Shown here: piece after piece, positions 16,629-24,647 of the stretch | Layout: every line of letters begins with the position of its first letter | How positions within the stretch are numbered: the first letter of the stretch is position 1 | Source: an uncultured cyanobacterium | Lineage (GTDB): Bacteria; Cyanobacteriota; Cyanobacteriia; PCC-6307; Cyanobiaceae | Reading direction: 5' to 3' | Assembly (NCBI GenBank): GCA_903858015.1 | Contig: CAIOGZ010000091.1 | Location: 1-39,879, forward strand | Length of the DNA: 39,879 bases | The notes under the pieces: generated by a model | What the model was told of the DNA's origin: nothing | Seen by the model: only the letters and a program-made list of their open reading frames with translations | Database searches by the model: none | Position numbers and translations under genes: made by a program

Positions 16629-17882
16629 TTACAGGAGTTCCGCTGGGCTGCTGAGCCGCCCGTAGCCCAGCCGGGCCAGCAGCGGACCGGCCATGGCCGT
16701 GGTGATCAGGGCCATCAGCACCCCCATCGTGAACAGCTGCGGCGTGATCACGCCCAGCGCCAGCCCCACGTTGAGCACCACCAGCTCGGTGAGGCCGCGG
16801 GTGTTCATCAACCAACCGAGGGCCTGGGCCTGGTCGGAGGGCAGCCCGCTGGCGCGGGCTACGGCCCAGGTGCCCAGAAACTTCCCCCCGACCGCCACCG
16901 CCAACACCAGGGCTGCCGCCAGCCAGAGCTGGGGCGTGTTGAGGCTGCCGATCCGGGTGCTGAGGCCACTGAGCGCAAAGAACAAAGGCAGCAGCAGCCG
17001 CAGCACCACCGTTTCCAGCCGCAGCGCCAGCCAGCGATGCAGGGCCTCGTTGCGGGGCATCGCCAGGCCCCAGAGGAAGGCGCCGAAGATCACGTGCACC
17101 CCGATCAGCTCCGTGGCCACGCCGCTCAGCAGCGCCCCGCTGAGCACCAGGGTCTGGAGCAGTTGGCTGGGGGCTTCGCCGCGGCGGTGGCGCCGCTCCA
17201 GCAGGCGGCGCAGCGGCGCCGTGGCCAGCAGCAAGCCGGCGGCAAATAGGGCGGTGCCGAGCAGGGTGGGGATCGCCCCAATCGCCGAGCCGGAGCGGCT
17301 GAAGGCCACCACCGCCGCCAGCAGGCTCCAGCCCACCACGTCGTCGAGGGCGGCCGCCGTGATCGCCAGGGCCCCGAGCGGTTGGCCCAGCAGGTTGCGC
17401 TCCGCCAGGATGCGCGCCAGCACCGGGAAGGCCGTGATCGCCATCGCCGTGCCCATGAACAGCGCCCCGGCCACGGCATGGTCCCCCGGCAGCAGCTCGG
17501 GCTGCCAGGCCTCGAACAGCTGGGCCAGGGCCAGCCCCAGCAGCAGCGGCAGCAACACCCCGACGCTGGTGATCCGACTGGCCAGGGGGATGCGCCCCTG
17601 CAACAGCTTGGGATTGAGCTCCAGCCCCACCAGGAACATGAACAGCACCAACCCCAGCTGGCCGAGCAGGTTGAGCTGGCTGCGCACCTCGGGGCTGAAC
17701 AGCCAGGCCGAGAGCTGGGGCTGCAGGGCCCCCAACAGGCTGGGTCCGAGCAGGATCCCCCCCACGATGTCGCCCAGCACCCGGGGCTGCCCAAAACGGT
17801 CGGCCAGCTGGCCCAGGATCTGGGCCAGCGTGATGATCAGCGCCACCGCCACCAGGGCCGTGAGCAGGGGGGACAGGTGCAT
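16629..17882 (-). CDS. CPA2-family cation:proton antiporter
   Basis: This 417-residue integral membrane protein belongs to the CPA2 sodium (or potassium)/proton exchangers. It has about twelve hydrophobic segments, the GGILLGPSLLG motif at 41-51, the loop FMFLVGLELNPK, and Asp180-Asp181 in ALDDVVGW, the ion-site pair in the middle of the transport domain. A late NTRGLTELVVLNVGL segment is also typical. There is no C-terminal RCK/TrkA-N regulatory domain, so it is a short NapA-like form rather than a KefB/C type. It lies 75 bp upstream of chlH on the same strand, so they may share transcription. The exchanged cation cannot be told from sequence. Confidence 0.9.
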   Translation of the reverse strand: MHLSPLLTALVAVALIITLAQILGQLADRFGQPRVLGDIVGGILLGPSLLGALQPQLSAWLFSPEVRSQLNLLGQLGLVLFMFLVGLELNPKLLQGRIPLASRITSVGVLLPLLLGLALAQLFEAWQPELLPGDHAVAGALFMGTAMAITAFPVLARILAERNLLGQPLGALAITAAALDDVVGWSLLAAVVAFSRSGSAIGAIPTLLGTALFAAGLLLATAPLRRLLERRHRRGEAPSQLLQTLVLSGALLSGVATELIGVHVIFGAFLWGLAMPRNEALHRWLALRLETVVLRLLLPLFFALSGLSTRIGSLNTPQLWLAAALVLAVAVGGKFLGTWAVARASGLPSDQAQALGWLMNTRGLTELVVLNVGLALGVITPQLFTMGVLMALITTAMAGPLLARLGYGRLSSPAELL

Positions 17883-18090
17883 GGCCAGGCGCCTGGGGGG
17901 GCTGGGGGATCCAGGTTGGCAGGGTTGCCTGCCTGCCAGGCCGTTCAGGGCCTAGGCCGCTCCGCCCCTAGACCCTCGGCCGCTCGGCCGCTCGGCCCCT
18001 AGGCCCGGCAGCCCATAGGCTCGGCAGCAGCGAGAACGGCCGCGGCCCAGCAGCGGCCCCGGTTCTCTCCTTTGGCTGCTTCCCTCCCCG

Positions 18091-18984
18091 ATGACGAGCA
18101 CCCCCGCCCCCCTGTCCACCTCCCCTGCCACCTCCCCTGCTGCCGCCGCCGGCCCGATACCGGTGGTTGTGGCTGGCGCCTTGGGCCGGATGGGGGCCGA
18201 GGTGGTGAGGGCGGTGCGCGATGCCCCCGATTGCACCCTGGTGGGCGCCATCGACACCACCCCGGGCAAGGAGGGCAGCGATGTGGGCCTGGAACTGGGG
18301 CTGGGGGAGCTGGAGGTGGCGATCAGTGCCGATTTCGAGGGCAGCCTCTGCCAGGCCAGCCAGGCGGTGCGCAACGCCGGTCCGGGCGCTGGAGCGGTGC
18401 TGGTGGATTTCACGCACCCTGCGGTGGTTTATGAGCATTGCCGTGGCGCGATCGCCTACGGGGTGCATCCGGTGATCGGCACCACGGGGCTGTCGCCGCT
18501 CCAGCTGGGCGAGCTGGCCAGCTTTGCCGCCAAGGCCTCGATCGGCGGCGCCGTGATCCCCAACTTCTCGGTGGGGATGGTGCTGCTGCAGCAGGCGGCG
18601 GCGGCGGCGGCCCGCTTCTACGACTACGCCGAGCTCACCGAATTGCACCACAACCGCAAGGCCGATGCGCCCAGCGGCACCTGCATCAAAACGGCGGAGC
18701 TGATCGAGGAGCTGGGCAAAGCCTTCAACCCAGCCCAGGTGGAGGAGCACGAAACCCTGGCCGGCTGCCGCGGCGGGCGGCGCCAAAGTGGGCTACGGCT
18801 CCATTCGATCCGCTTGCCAGGCCTGGTGGCCCACCAGGAGGTGCTGTTCGGTGCTCCGGGCGAGACCTACACCCTCCGCCACGACACGATCGACCGCTCC
18901 GCCTACATGCCCGGCGTGCTGCACACCGTGCGACGGGTGCGCCAGCTTGAAGGGCTGGTGTATGGCTTAGAGCGCTTGCTCTGA
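18091..18984 (+). CDS. dapB: 4-hydroxy-tetrahydrodipicolinate reductase
   Basis: DapB reduces 4-hydroxy-tetrahydrodipicolinate with NAD(P)H in the lysine and diaminopimelate pathway. The Rossmann motif GALGRMG sits at 29-35, VDFTHP at 105-110, and the substrate loop [14 protein letters not shown] at 184-197 contains His186, His187 and Lys190. At 297 residues it is longer than the usual 265-275 because of an alanine/proline/serine-rich N-terminal tail of about 20 residues, so the true start could lie a little downstream, though no better start codon is visible. It diverges from the antiporter across about 200 bp with no visible gene. Confidence 0.95.
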   Translation: MTSTPAPLSTSPATSPAAAAGPIPVVVAGALGRMGAEVVRAVRDAPDCTLVGAIDTTPGKEGSDVGLELGLGELEVAISADFEGSLCQASQAVRNAGPGAGAVLVDFTHPAVVYEHCRGAIAYGVHPVIGTTGLSPLQLGELASFAAKASIGGAVIPNFSVGMVLLQQAAAAAARFYDYAELTELHHNRKADAPSGTCIKTAELIEELGKAFNPAQVEEHETLAGCRGGRRQSGLRLHSIRLPGLVAHQEVLFGAPGETYTLRHDTIDRSAYMPGVLHTVRRVRQLEGLVYGLERLL

Positions 18985-19009
18985 GCCCGAGCCGAGGGAC
19001 ACTGGCCCC

Positions 19010-19657
19010 ATGCTGATCCCCCTGCGACCCGGTGAGCTGGAGCGTCTGATCCCAGCGGTGGCCACCGGCCCCCAGTTCAATGCCTGCAGCCGCGAGCCCC
19101 GCAAGTTGTTGCAGCGGGTGCTGATCTCGGTGATCGGCGGCGTGCTGACCCTGCTGATCAGCCAAACGCTGCTGTTCTCCAGCCGGCTGGGTCCGGTGCT
19201 GCTGGTGGTGGGGGTGGTGTTTTTCCTCTACCTGCTCTGGGGGCCGATCCTGGAGGCGGGCCGCCGCAACGCCACCCTGCGGCGCTATCCGGCCGCGGCG
19301 CTGTTTGAAGGGCGGATTCGCGCTCTGTTCACCCGGGAGGTGGTGGAGGACCGGCGCGAGCAGGCCAACCGCGACGGGCGGCTAGAGCTGGTCGAAAATC
19401 GCCGCACCTGGCTCTGCCTGGAGTTGGAAGATGAGGATGGCTACCTGGGTCAGTTGCGCTTCCCCTACGAAAAACGCCACCAGACGATCCGGCCGGGCAT
19501 GGTGGTGCGCACTTTGGTGCTGAGCGAGCGCAAGGACTTCAGCCGCATCGGTGCCCTCAGCGATGGCTGGTTGCCCCAGCTGAAGGAATGGGTGGGTGAG
19601 TATCCCTACCTGCTGCGGCCGGCCTTCGAGGAACTCTGCCTAAGGCGACTGCGCTGA
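19010..19657 (+). CDS. Conserved cyanobacterial membrane protein of unknown function
   Basis: I do not recognise a named family. The 215-residue protein has two adjacent hydrophobic segments (about 37-55 and 61-80) followed by a soluble part rich in charged residues. The soluble part (EGRIRALFTREVVEDRR, LCLELEDEDGYLGQLRFPYEKRHQTIRPGMVVRTLVL) looks like a small beta-rich domain, and the C-terminus (LPQLKEWVGEYPYLLRPAFEELCLRRLR) is helical. It follows dapB by 25 bp in the same direction and may be cotranscribed. GAGGGA about 10 bases before the ATG could be its ribosome binding site. Codon use matches the neighbours, which supports a real gene. Confidence 0.8.
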   Translation: MLIPLRPGELERLIPAVATGPQFNACSREPRKLLQRVLISVIGGVLTLLISQTLLFSSRLGPVLLVVGVVFFLYLLWGPILEAGRRNATLRRYPAAALFEGRIRALFTREVVEDRREQANRDGRLELVENRRTWLCLELEDEDGYLGQLRFPYEKRHQTIRPGMVVRTLVLSERKDFSRIGALSDGWLPQLKEWVGEYPYLLRPAFEELCLRRLR

Positions 19658-19748
19658 GGCCCGGCCCCGGCTGTCCGCCCTGGCGAGGGGGCGATTTCAG
19701 CCGATCAGCCTCCCGCCGGCCGCGTTCGCCCCGAATTCGCAATAATGC

Positions 19749-20034
<286 letters not shown>

Positions 20035-20132
20035 TCCCGGCCGGCTCACCCGGGCCTGCCTAGCACTGGGCAGGCTCCCCCCCATGCCGCAGCAGTTCTG
20101 CTGCGGTTTTCTGCTGCGAACCCTGCCGCGCC

Positions 20133-21320
20133 ATGCCCCTTCCGCTCCAGGCCCGGGTAATCGGCGCCGGCCCCACCGGCAGCCTGGCGGCCTTTGCCCT
20201 GGCGGAGGCTGGCTGGAGGGTGAGCCTGGTGGATCCGCTCAGCGCCGACCAGCTCTGCGGGCGCCAGCGGGCCTACGCCTTCACCCAATCCAGCCGCCGA
20301 CTCCTCGAGCGCCTCGGGCTCTGGGGAGACCTCGAACCCCTGCTGGAGCCTTTCCACTGCCTACGCCTGCTGGATGCGGCCCTGCAGCGGCAGCTCGATT
20401 TCGGGCCGGCCGATCTGCCCCAGTCCCAGCCCGCTGGCCTGGCACAGCCGGTGGGCTGGATCGGCCGGCACCGGCCCCTGATGCGTCTTTTGCTGGAGCG
20501 GCTTGCCCGCCATGCCTCTGTTCAGCTGCAGCTGGGAACGGGGCCAGCAGTCGAGCTGGAGCCGGCCTCCGTCCAGTTGGTGGTCGCCGCCGATGGTCCC
20601 GCCTCGGCGACCCGCGCCGCCCTGGGCATCGGCAGCTGGGGTTGGAACTACGGCCAGCATTGCCTCAGCGCCGAATTGGAGCTGCGCGGTGCCCCTCCCC
20701 AGCAAGCCTGGGAGGTGCTGCGGCCGGAGGGTCCACTTGCGGTGCTGCCCCTGGGGGGGCACCAGTTCCAGCTGGTGTGGAGTGCCCCGGCCAGCCGTTG
20801 CCGCCAACTGGAAGCGCTGTCCCCAGCAGCTTTCCTCGATTGCCTCGCCGGCGTGCTGCCGGATGGCCTGGAGCCGGATGGCCTGCTCGGGCCGCCGCGG
20901 GCCTTTGCGGTGGGGCTGGGGCTAGCCCGGCGCCTCAGCCAAGGCTGCACCGTACTGGTGGGCGAAAGTGGCCACCGCTGCCATCCGGTGGGCGGCCAAG
21001 GGCTCAACCTCTGCTGGCGCGATGTGGCGGTACTGCATCGGCTCGCCGGCCGCGCCGCCGCCGGATCGCTGGCGGCCGAGCGGATCGGCAAGGCCTATGG
21101 CCGGCGCCGCTGGCCCGACCTGCTGCTGGTCTTGCTCGCCACCGACCTGCTGGTGCGGCTCTATTCCAACCGCCAGCCGCTGCTGTTGCCGCTGCGCAGG
21201 GTCGCCCTGGCCCTTTTGGCTGGCCTCCCACCGCTACGGCGGCTGGTGCTCGGGGTGATGACCGACGGCCTGGGCGGCTTGCCCCGATCGCCATCCCTTG
21301 CCAAGCTGAGGCGATGGTGA
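20133..21320 (+). CDS. FAD-dependent hydroxylase (UbiH/COQ6-like)
   Basis: This 395-residue flavoprotein monooxygenase has the dinucleotide-binding motif GAGPTG at 11-16 and the second FAD motif GESGHRCHPVGGQGLNLCWRDV at about 277-298, as in the UbiH/UbiF/VisC/COQ6 group. A DG-type middle motif is visible in VVAADGPASATRAALG. In cyanobacteria such genes are often labelled 2-octaprenyl-6-methoxyphenol hydroxylase, but these organisms make plastoquinone, so the true substrate is open. The stop overlaps the following DUF2949 start (21314-21320), showing coupling. Length is normal. An overlapping frame of 480 codons on the same strand is a composition shadow except for its last 70 codons. Confidence 0.88.
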   Translation: MPLPLQARVIGAGPTGSLAAFALAEAGWRVSLVDPLSADQLCGRQRAYAFTQSSRRLLERLGLWGDLEPLLEPFHCLRLLDAALQRQLDFGPADLPQSQPAGLAQPVGWIGRHRPLMRLLLERLARHASVQLQLGTGPAVELEPASVQLVVAADGPASATRAALGIGSWGWNYGQHCLSAELELRGAPPQQAWEVLRPEGPLAVLPLGGHQFQLVWSAPASRCRQLEALSPAAFLDCLAGVLPDGLEPDGLLGPPRAFAVGLGLARRLSQGCTVLVGESGHRCHPVGGQGLNLCWRDVAVLHRLAGRAAAGSLAAERIGKAYGRRRWPDLLLVLLATDLLVRLYSNRQPLLLPLRRVALALLAGLPPLRRLVLGVMTDGLGGLPRSPSLAKLRRW

Positions 21321-21526
21321 TTTGCACCACCCCCCAACCGGTTCCGGCCGGGCCCCTGCTGGGCTTCCTGCGCCATCGGCTCGGGCTCAGTGAGAGTGCC
21401 CTTGGCATGGGCCTGCGCCAGTCGCAGCTCGAACAGGCGCCCCTGCCGGTGGTGCTCTGGCGCTACGGGCTGATCACTCTTGAGCAGCTCGATGCCGTCT
21501 GGGCCTGGCAAGAAAACCAGACCTAG
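21314..21526 (+). CDS. DUF2949 small cyanobacterial protein
   Basis: The 70-residue protein MVICTTPQPV... carries the DUF2949 pattern: LLGFLRHRLGLSESALGMGLRQ, then PLPVVLWRYGLITLEQLDAVWAWQ. This family is restricted to cyanobacteria and has no known function; the helical layout suggests a small binding or adaptor protein. The ATG at 21314 lies within the last codons of the FAD hydroxylase gene, so translation is probably coupled. The frame is open further upstream, but that part is only a shadow of the hydroxylase. Confidence 0.8.
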   Translation: MVICTTPQPVPAGPLLGFLRHRLGLSESALGMGLRQSQLEQAPLPVVLWRYGLITLEQLDAVWAWQENQT

Positions 21527-21570
21527 CCCCCTCCCACCATCGTTTCCGAGGTTCGCGATCCGCAAAGGGA

Positions 21571-22275
21571 TCAGGAATAGATAATCAGCGAGTCCACCGG
21601 CAGGCCGGCGGGCAATTTGTCCCGGCCTTTGAGATCGGCCAGTTCGATCACAAAACCGAAGCCACAGGGACGCCCGCCGGCCCGGCTGACTAACTCAGCC
21701 GTGGCCGCAGCCGTGCCGCCGGTGGCCAGCAGATCGTCGACGATCAAAACCCTGGGGCTGTGCTCAAAGCCCTCCTGATGGATTTCAAGCCGGTCCGTTC
21801 CATATTCCAAGCTGTAATCGATGCTGTGGACCTCGCCAGCCAACTTGCCTGGCTTGCGCACCGGCACCAAGGGAAGCCCTAGGGCAGTGGCGAGGGCCGT
21901 GCCCACCAGGAAGCCCCTGGATTCGATCCCCACGATCAGATCCGGCTGGAGTCGCTCGCAGGTGGCGGCCATCTGGCGCACCATCTCCTGCCAGGCGATT
22001 GGATCGCGCAGCATCGGCATCATGCAGCGGAACAAGATGCCCGGCTTGGGAAAATCCGGATGGTCGCGCACCCAGTCGCGGAGCCGAATCTCCCGATCCT
22101 GCTCGGATCGCGTGGCCCCAGTGGCCGTTGCAGTTTCGCCGGCGTCCAGCGCAGCCGCCACTGGAGCCGCGACGGGCCTGGACCCATCGCTTGCGGCCCG
22201 ATTGCTGCCGGCTGCAGTCAGCGGCGAATTCGGCCCGGGCTCGCCGTTCTGGATCGAACTAATGGGGGTGTTCAT
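21571..22275 (-). CDS. apt: Adenine phosphoribosyltransferase
   Basis: Apt salvages adenine to AMP using PRPP. The core begins at [20 protein letters not shown], contains the dimer/hood region [22 protein letters not shown] and the PRPP-binding motif [16 protein letters not shown]. The usual DIT after FPKPGILFR is replaced by CMM. From the ATG at 22275 the protein has 234 residues, about 60 more than usual; the extra N-terminus is low-complexity (A, G, T, S-rich) and could be untranslated if a GTG start further in is used. It converges on the DUF2949 gene and diverges from the DUF3038 gene 51 bp away. Confidence 0.92.
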   Translation of the reverse strand: MNTPISSIQNGEPGPNSPLTAAGSNRAASDGSRPVAAPVAAALDAGETATATGATRSEQDREIRLRDWVRDHPDFPKPGILFRCMMPMLRDPIAWQEMVRQMAATCERLQPDLIVGIESRGFLVGTALATALGLPLVPVRKPGKLAGEVHSIDYSLEYGTDRLEIHQEGFEHSPRVLIVDDLLATGGTAAATAELVSRAGGRPCGFGFVIELADLKGRDKLPAGLPVDSLIIYS

Positions 22276-22326
22276 CGCTGGAGTGAGGGCACGGACGGGA
22301 TCACATCCGGCGCTTCGAGATGACGG

Positions 22327-22980
22327 ATGGGGTTGCACGCTGGCATCATCGCAGCCATGGCCCAGGTATCCCTTCCCTTGCCCTCCCTTGCCGAGGCCGC
22401 CCAGCTGCCGCATCGATCCGCCGATCCCAACCCGGCTGGCAGCCTCGCCAAGCCAAGGTTGGATGCCGCCAAGCCCCTGCCGAGGCGCGGCCTGGAGCGG
22501 CTGGATTTGATGCTGTTGTGCCTCGAATCCCTCGACCTCAACGGTGGCGAAGCCCTCGTTTGGCTGAGCGACTCGCTTGGCTTCAGCAGCCGTTTCCCGA
22601 ACCGGGTCGAGCTCTGGAAACGGCGCTGCCACAATCCGATGCGGCGGGCCTGCCGCCGCGGCGAGCTGGAGCCCGGCGATGCCGAGGCCCTGATGCGGAT
22701 CCTCTGCGGCATGGCCGATCGGCTCTACCCGATGCTGCGCAGTCTGCTGTCCACCACGGAGCCGGCCCAACTCTCAGCCGAACGCTGGGCCCTTTTTGAG
22801 GCGCGCCTCGGCGAATTGCTGCTGGAGCGGATGAACCCCCGCCGCAGTGGGGTGCAGAAGCTGCTTGACCCCCAGGAAGGTGCGGCGGAGCGGCGCCATC
22901 TGGTTCAATCCCTGGCTTTCGTGGCCGGGGCTGGGGGCTACGAACGCCTACGGGCCAGCCTGCTGGATGCGGCGAGCTAG
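22327..22980 (+). CDS. DUF3038 cyanobacterial protein
   Basis: The core reads [32 protein letters not shown], then [25 protein letters not shown] and [17 protein letters not shown], which is the DUF3038 pattern found only in cyanobacteria. Function is unknown; the fold appears all-helical and soluble. It is followed at once by a DUF4335 gene, an arrangement seen repeatedly in this phylum, so the two probably act together. The first 45 residues are variable and the ATG at 22357 (MAQVSLPLP) is an equally possible start. Confidence 0.82.
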   Translation: MGLHAGIIAAMAQVSLPLPSLAEAAQLPHRSADPNPAGSLAKPRLDAAKPLPRRGLERLDLMLLCLESLDLNGGEALVWLSDSLGFSSRFPNRVELWKRRCHNPMRRACRRGELEPGDAEALMRILCGMADRLYPMLRSLLSTTEPAQLSAERWALFEARLGELLLERMNPRRSGVQKLLDPQEGAAERRHLVQSLAFVAGAGGYERLRASLLDAAS

Positions 22981-22984
22981 TCCC

Positions 22985-23605
22985 ATGTTGGTGTCTTCCC
23001 CGATGAAACAGAGCCTCAGGTATCAGCAGCTCAGCTGCCAGTTGGTGGTGGAAGGCCTGCCCGACCTCTCCGCCGGTCACGGCAAGGACGACCTCGGCAT
23101 TCTCACCGGCTGGAGCCTGCGCTGGGCCGGACGCCCCGAACTCGAGGGCCAACGGGATCACCTCGAGGCCCTGGTCGCGGCGGTGCTCCCCTATGCCCGC
23201 CATCTGGTCAGCGGTCTACGCCGCAGTTTTGGCAACCCCAGCGGTCCGGTCTGGATCGAGCCTGGCCAGGATGGCGCCCATACCCTCCACCTGGTCAGCC
23301 GCCAGAGCGGCCAACCCACCCTCGACCTCCAACTCGATGACGCCGAACTGGCCGACCTGGTGCGGGTGCTGGACCAATTCCGGCTCGATCCGCGGCTGCA
23401 GCTGGCCATGGCCGTGCCCCCACCCCAACCGCTTCGCCCCCACGAGCTGATTCAGCGGCTGCCGCTGCAACGTCGCCTCGCCGCCCCCCTAGGCGGCATG
23501 GCAGCCCTGGCCCTGGCGGCAGCCCTGGCGGGACTGCTGGCGCCGCCGCCGCTCCCCGCCGGCCGCCCGTTGGCACCGGCAACGCCGGCCCAGGGCCGCT
23601 CCTGA
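22985..23605 (+). CDS. DUF4335 cyanobacterial protein with C-terminal hydrophobic segment
   Basis: The 206-residue protein begins near SLRYQQLSCQLVVEGLPDLS, the start of DUF4335. It continues with a beta-rich part (LGILTGWSLRWAG, HTLHLVSRQSGQPTLDLQLDDAELADLVRVLDQFRLD) and ends with a hydrophobic helix (LGGMAALALAAALAGLLAPPP), so it may be a tail-anchored membrane protein. Function is unknown. It starts four bases after the DUF3038 stop. The ATG at 23003 is an alternative start that would remove six residues. Confidence 0.8.
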   Translation: MLVSSPMKQSLRYQQLSCQLVVEGLPDLSAGHGKDDLGILTGWSLRWAGRPELEGQRDHLEALVAAVLPYARHLVSGLRRSFGNPSGPVWIEPGQDGAHTLHLVSRQSGQPTLDLQLDDAELADLVRVLDQFRLDPRLQLAMAVPPPQPLRPHELIQRLPLQRRLAAPLGGMAALALAAALAGLLAPPPLPAGRPLAPATPAQGRS

Positions 23606-23682
23606 CACCCATCTCCCCGCCAGACTTGACAAGGGCGCAGCCCCGGCCAAACTGGAAAAACGATCGGTTTCCTCGGGCCGCG

Positions 23683-23928
23683 ATGGCGAACACCTGGTCG
23701 GAACTCCGTCGTCGCGTCACCCGGCTAGGGGCTGCCCTGGATGTGGTGGTGCGCAGCGATCCGGAGGTCTGCGGCCTCAGCGGCGACCACTTCCACCTCT
23801 CCCTGCACCATGGCGGCCAGGGCGACTGCACCGTCTACGACCTATCCCTGATCGACTGTCCTAATGAGCTGGTGCTCTTGGAGTTCGAGCGTTGGATGCG
23901 CGGAGCAGGCCATGCCTTGGAGCTCTGA
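23683..23928 (+). CDS. Small conserved hypothetical protein
   Basis: I do not recognise the family. The 81-residue protein starting MANTWSELRRRVTRLGAALD is soluble, with a helical first part and a beta-rich middle (CGLSGDHFHLSLHHGGQGDCTVYDLSLID) ending in a helix (PNELVLLEFERWMRGAGHALEL). The start at 23683 is preferred over 23626 because the earlier part is basic and lacks protein-like pattern. It follows the DUF4335 gene by about 80 bp on the same strand. Confidence 0.65.
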   Translation: MANTWSELRRRVTRLGAALDVVVRSDPEVCGLSGDHFHLSLHHGGQGDCTVYDLSLIDCPNELVLLEFERWMRGAGHALEL

Positions 23929-23939
23929 GCTGCCAAGCC

Positions 23940-24461
23940 ATGGCTGAGCGCCTGCATCTTGACCTGCCCAGGCCTGGTGGGCTGGCCCGCAGCCGCAGTT
24001 ACCGCCAGGCCCGATCAGCTCGGCGGCCCCGCAGGCCGCCCAACTCCCGTTGGCGCCAGGTGTTGACGGGGCTGCTGGTGGGCAGTGCTGGCGCCGCGCT
24101 GCTGGTCGGCTTGATGCTGATTCCGGAGCGCTTCGATGCCCTGCTGCTGGTGAGCACCGCCATCGCCAACGTGATCAACGGCCTCAGCCAGCTGGGGCTG
24201 GGCCTGCTCCAGCTGGCGGGGGTGCTGATGGTGGCCCTGCTGGCCCTGCTGGCCCTGCTCTTGTTGCTCGGCGGGATCGTGCGCCTGGCGCGGGCCCTAA
24301 GCCAACCGGGCCTCAGCCGTGCAGGCGCTGCAGCCACAGGCCGGCCAGCTGCCACGAGGACCACAGGAAGATCAACAAAATCAACCACTGCAACCAGGGT
24401 GGCCGGGTGGACTCGGGGGCGGCCATCGCAGCATGAAGCCATTCGAACCGGCCCAGACTAG
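23940..24461 (+). CDS. Hypothetical membrane protein
   Basis: Starting MAERLHLDLPRPGG, this 173-residue product has a basic N-terminus (about residues 15-37) and two or three hydrophobic segments between about 39 and 125, including LMVALLALLALLLLLGG. The last 48 residues (SRAGAAATGRPAATRTTGRSTKSTT and on) are of a different, unstructured kind and overlap a likely opposite-strand gene at 24313-24465, so they may be read-through of sequence under selection on the other strand. No family recognised. The start lies 12 bases after the preceding stop. Confidence 0.6.
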   Translation: MAERLHLDLPRPGGLARSRSYRQARSARRPRRPPNSRWRQVLTGLLVGSAGAALLVGLMLIPERFDALLLVSTAIANVINGLSQLGLGLLQLAGVLMVALLALLALLLLLGGIVRLARALSQPGLSRAGAAATGRPAATRTTGRSTKSTTATRVAGWTRGRPSQHEAIRTGPD

Positions 24462-24465
24462 GCAT
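24313..24465 (-). CDS. Candidate small membrane protein on the opposite strand
   Basis: A 50-residue frame reads MPSLGRFEWLHAAMAAPEST, then RPPWLQWLILLIFLWSSWQL and AGLWLQRLHG. It has a polar start, one clear transmembrane helix and a short basic end, which is a protein-like pattern, whereas the overlapping 3-prime end of the plus-strand gene is low in pattern. It is too short for routine gene calls. Nothing downstream on this strand helps assign a role. I judge it somewhat more likely than not to be read, but without homology it remains a candidate. Confidence 0.42.
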   Translation of the reverse strand: MPSLGRFEWLHAAMAAPESTRPPWLQWLILLIFLWSSWQLAGLWLQRLHG

Positions 24466-24647
24466 GGCGGCGGTTTGCAATCCAGATCCGCTTGGCTCGG
24501 CTGGCCATAGGCTTACCTGGTGAGCTACGTGGTGTGAATTTTCTGAAGGCTGTTGACTTGGCCATCCATCTTGCCAATCCTCCTGGGGATGGCCCTGCTG
24601 GCTTGCCCCATCTAGGGCAGGGCGGTTTGGCTTGAGGGCTGCGGCGC

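Noticed and set aside
13116-17249. Long plus-strand frames (628 and 653 codons) opposite chlH and the antiporter
   Set aside because: Rich in His, Gln, Arg and Gly, with no domain pattern; shadows of GC-rich minus-strand genes.
20084-21313. 480-codon frame overlapping the FAD hydroxylase
   Set aside because: Only its last 70 codons (DUF2949) are real; the rest is an out-of-frame shadow of the hydroxylase.
22276-22770. N-terminal 165 codons of the frame that contains apt
   Set aside because: It lies opposite the DUF3038 gene and has no family pattern; apt starts no earlier than 22275.
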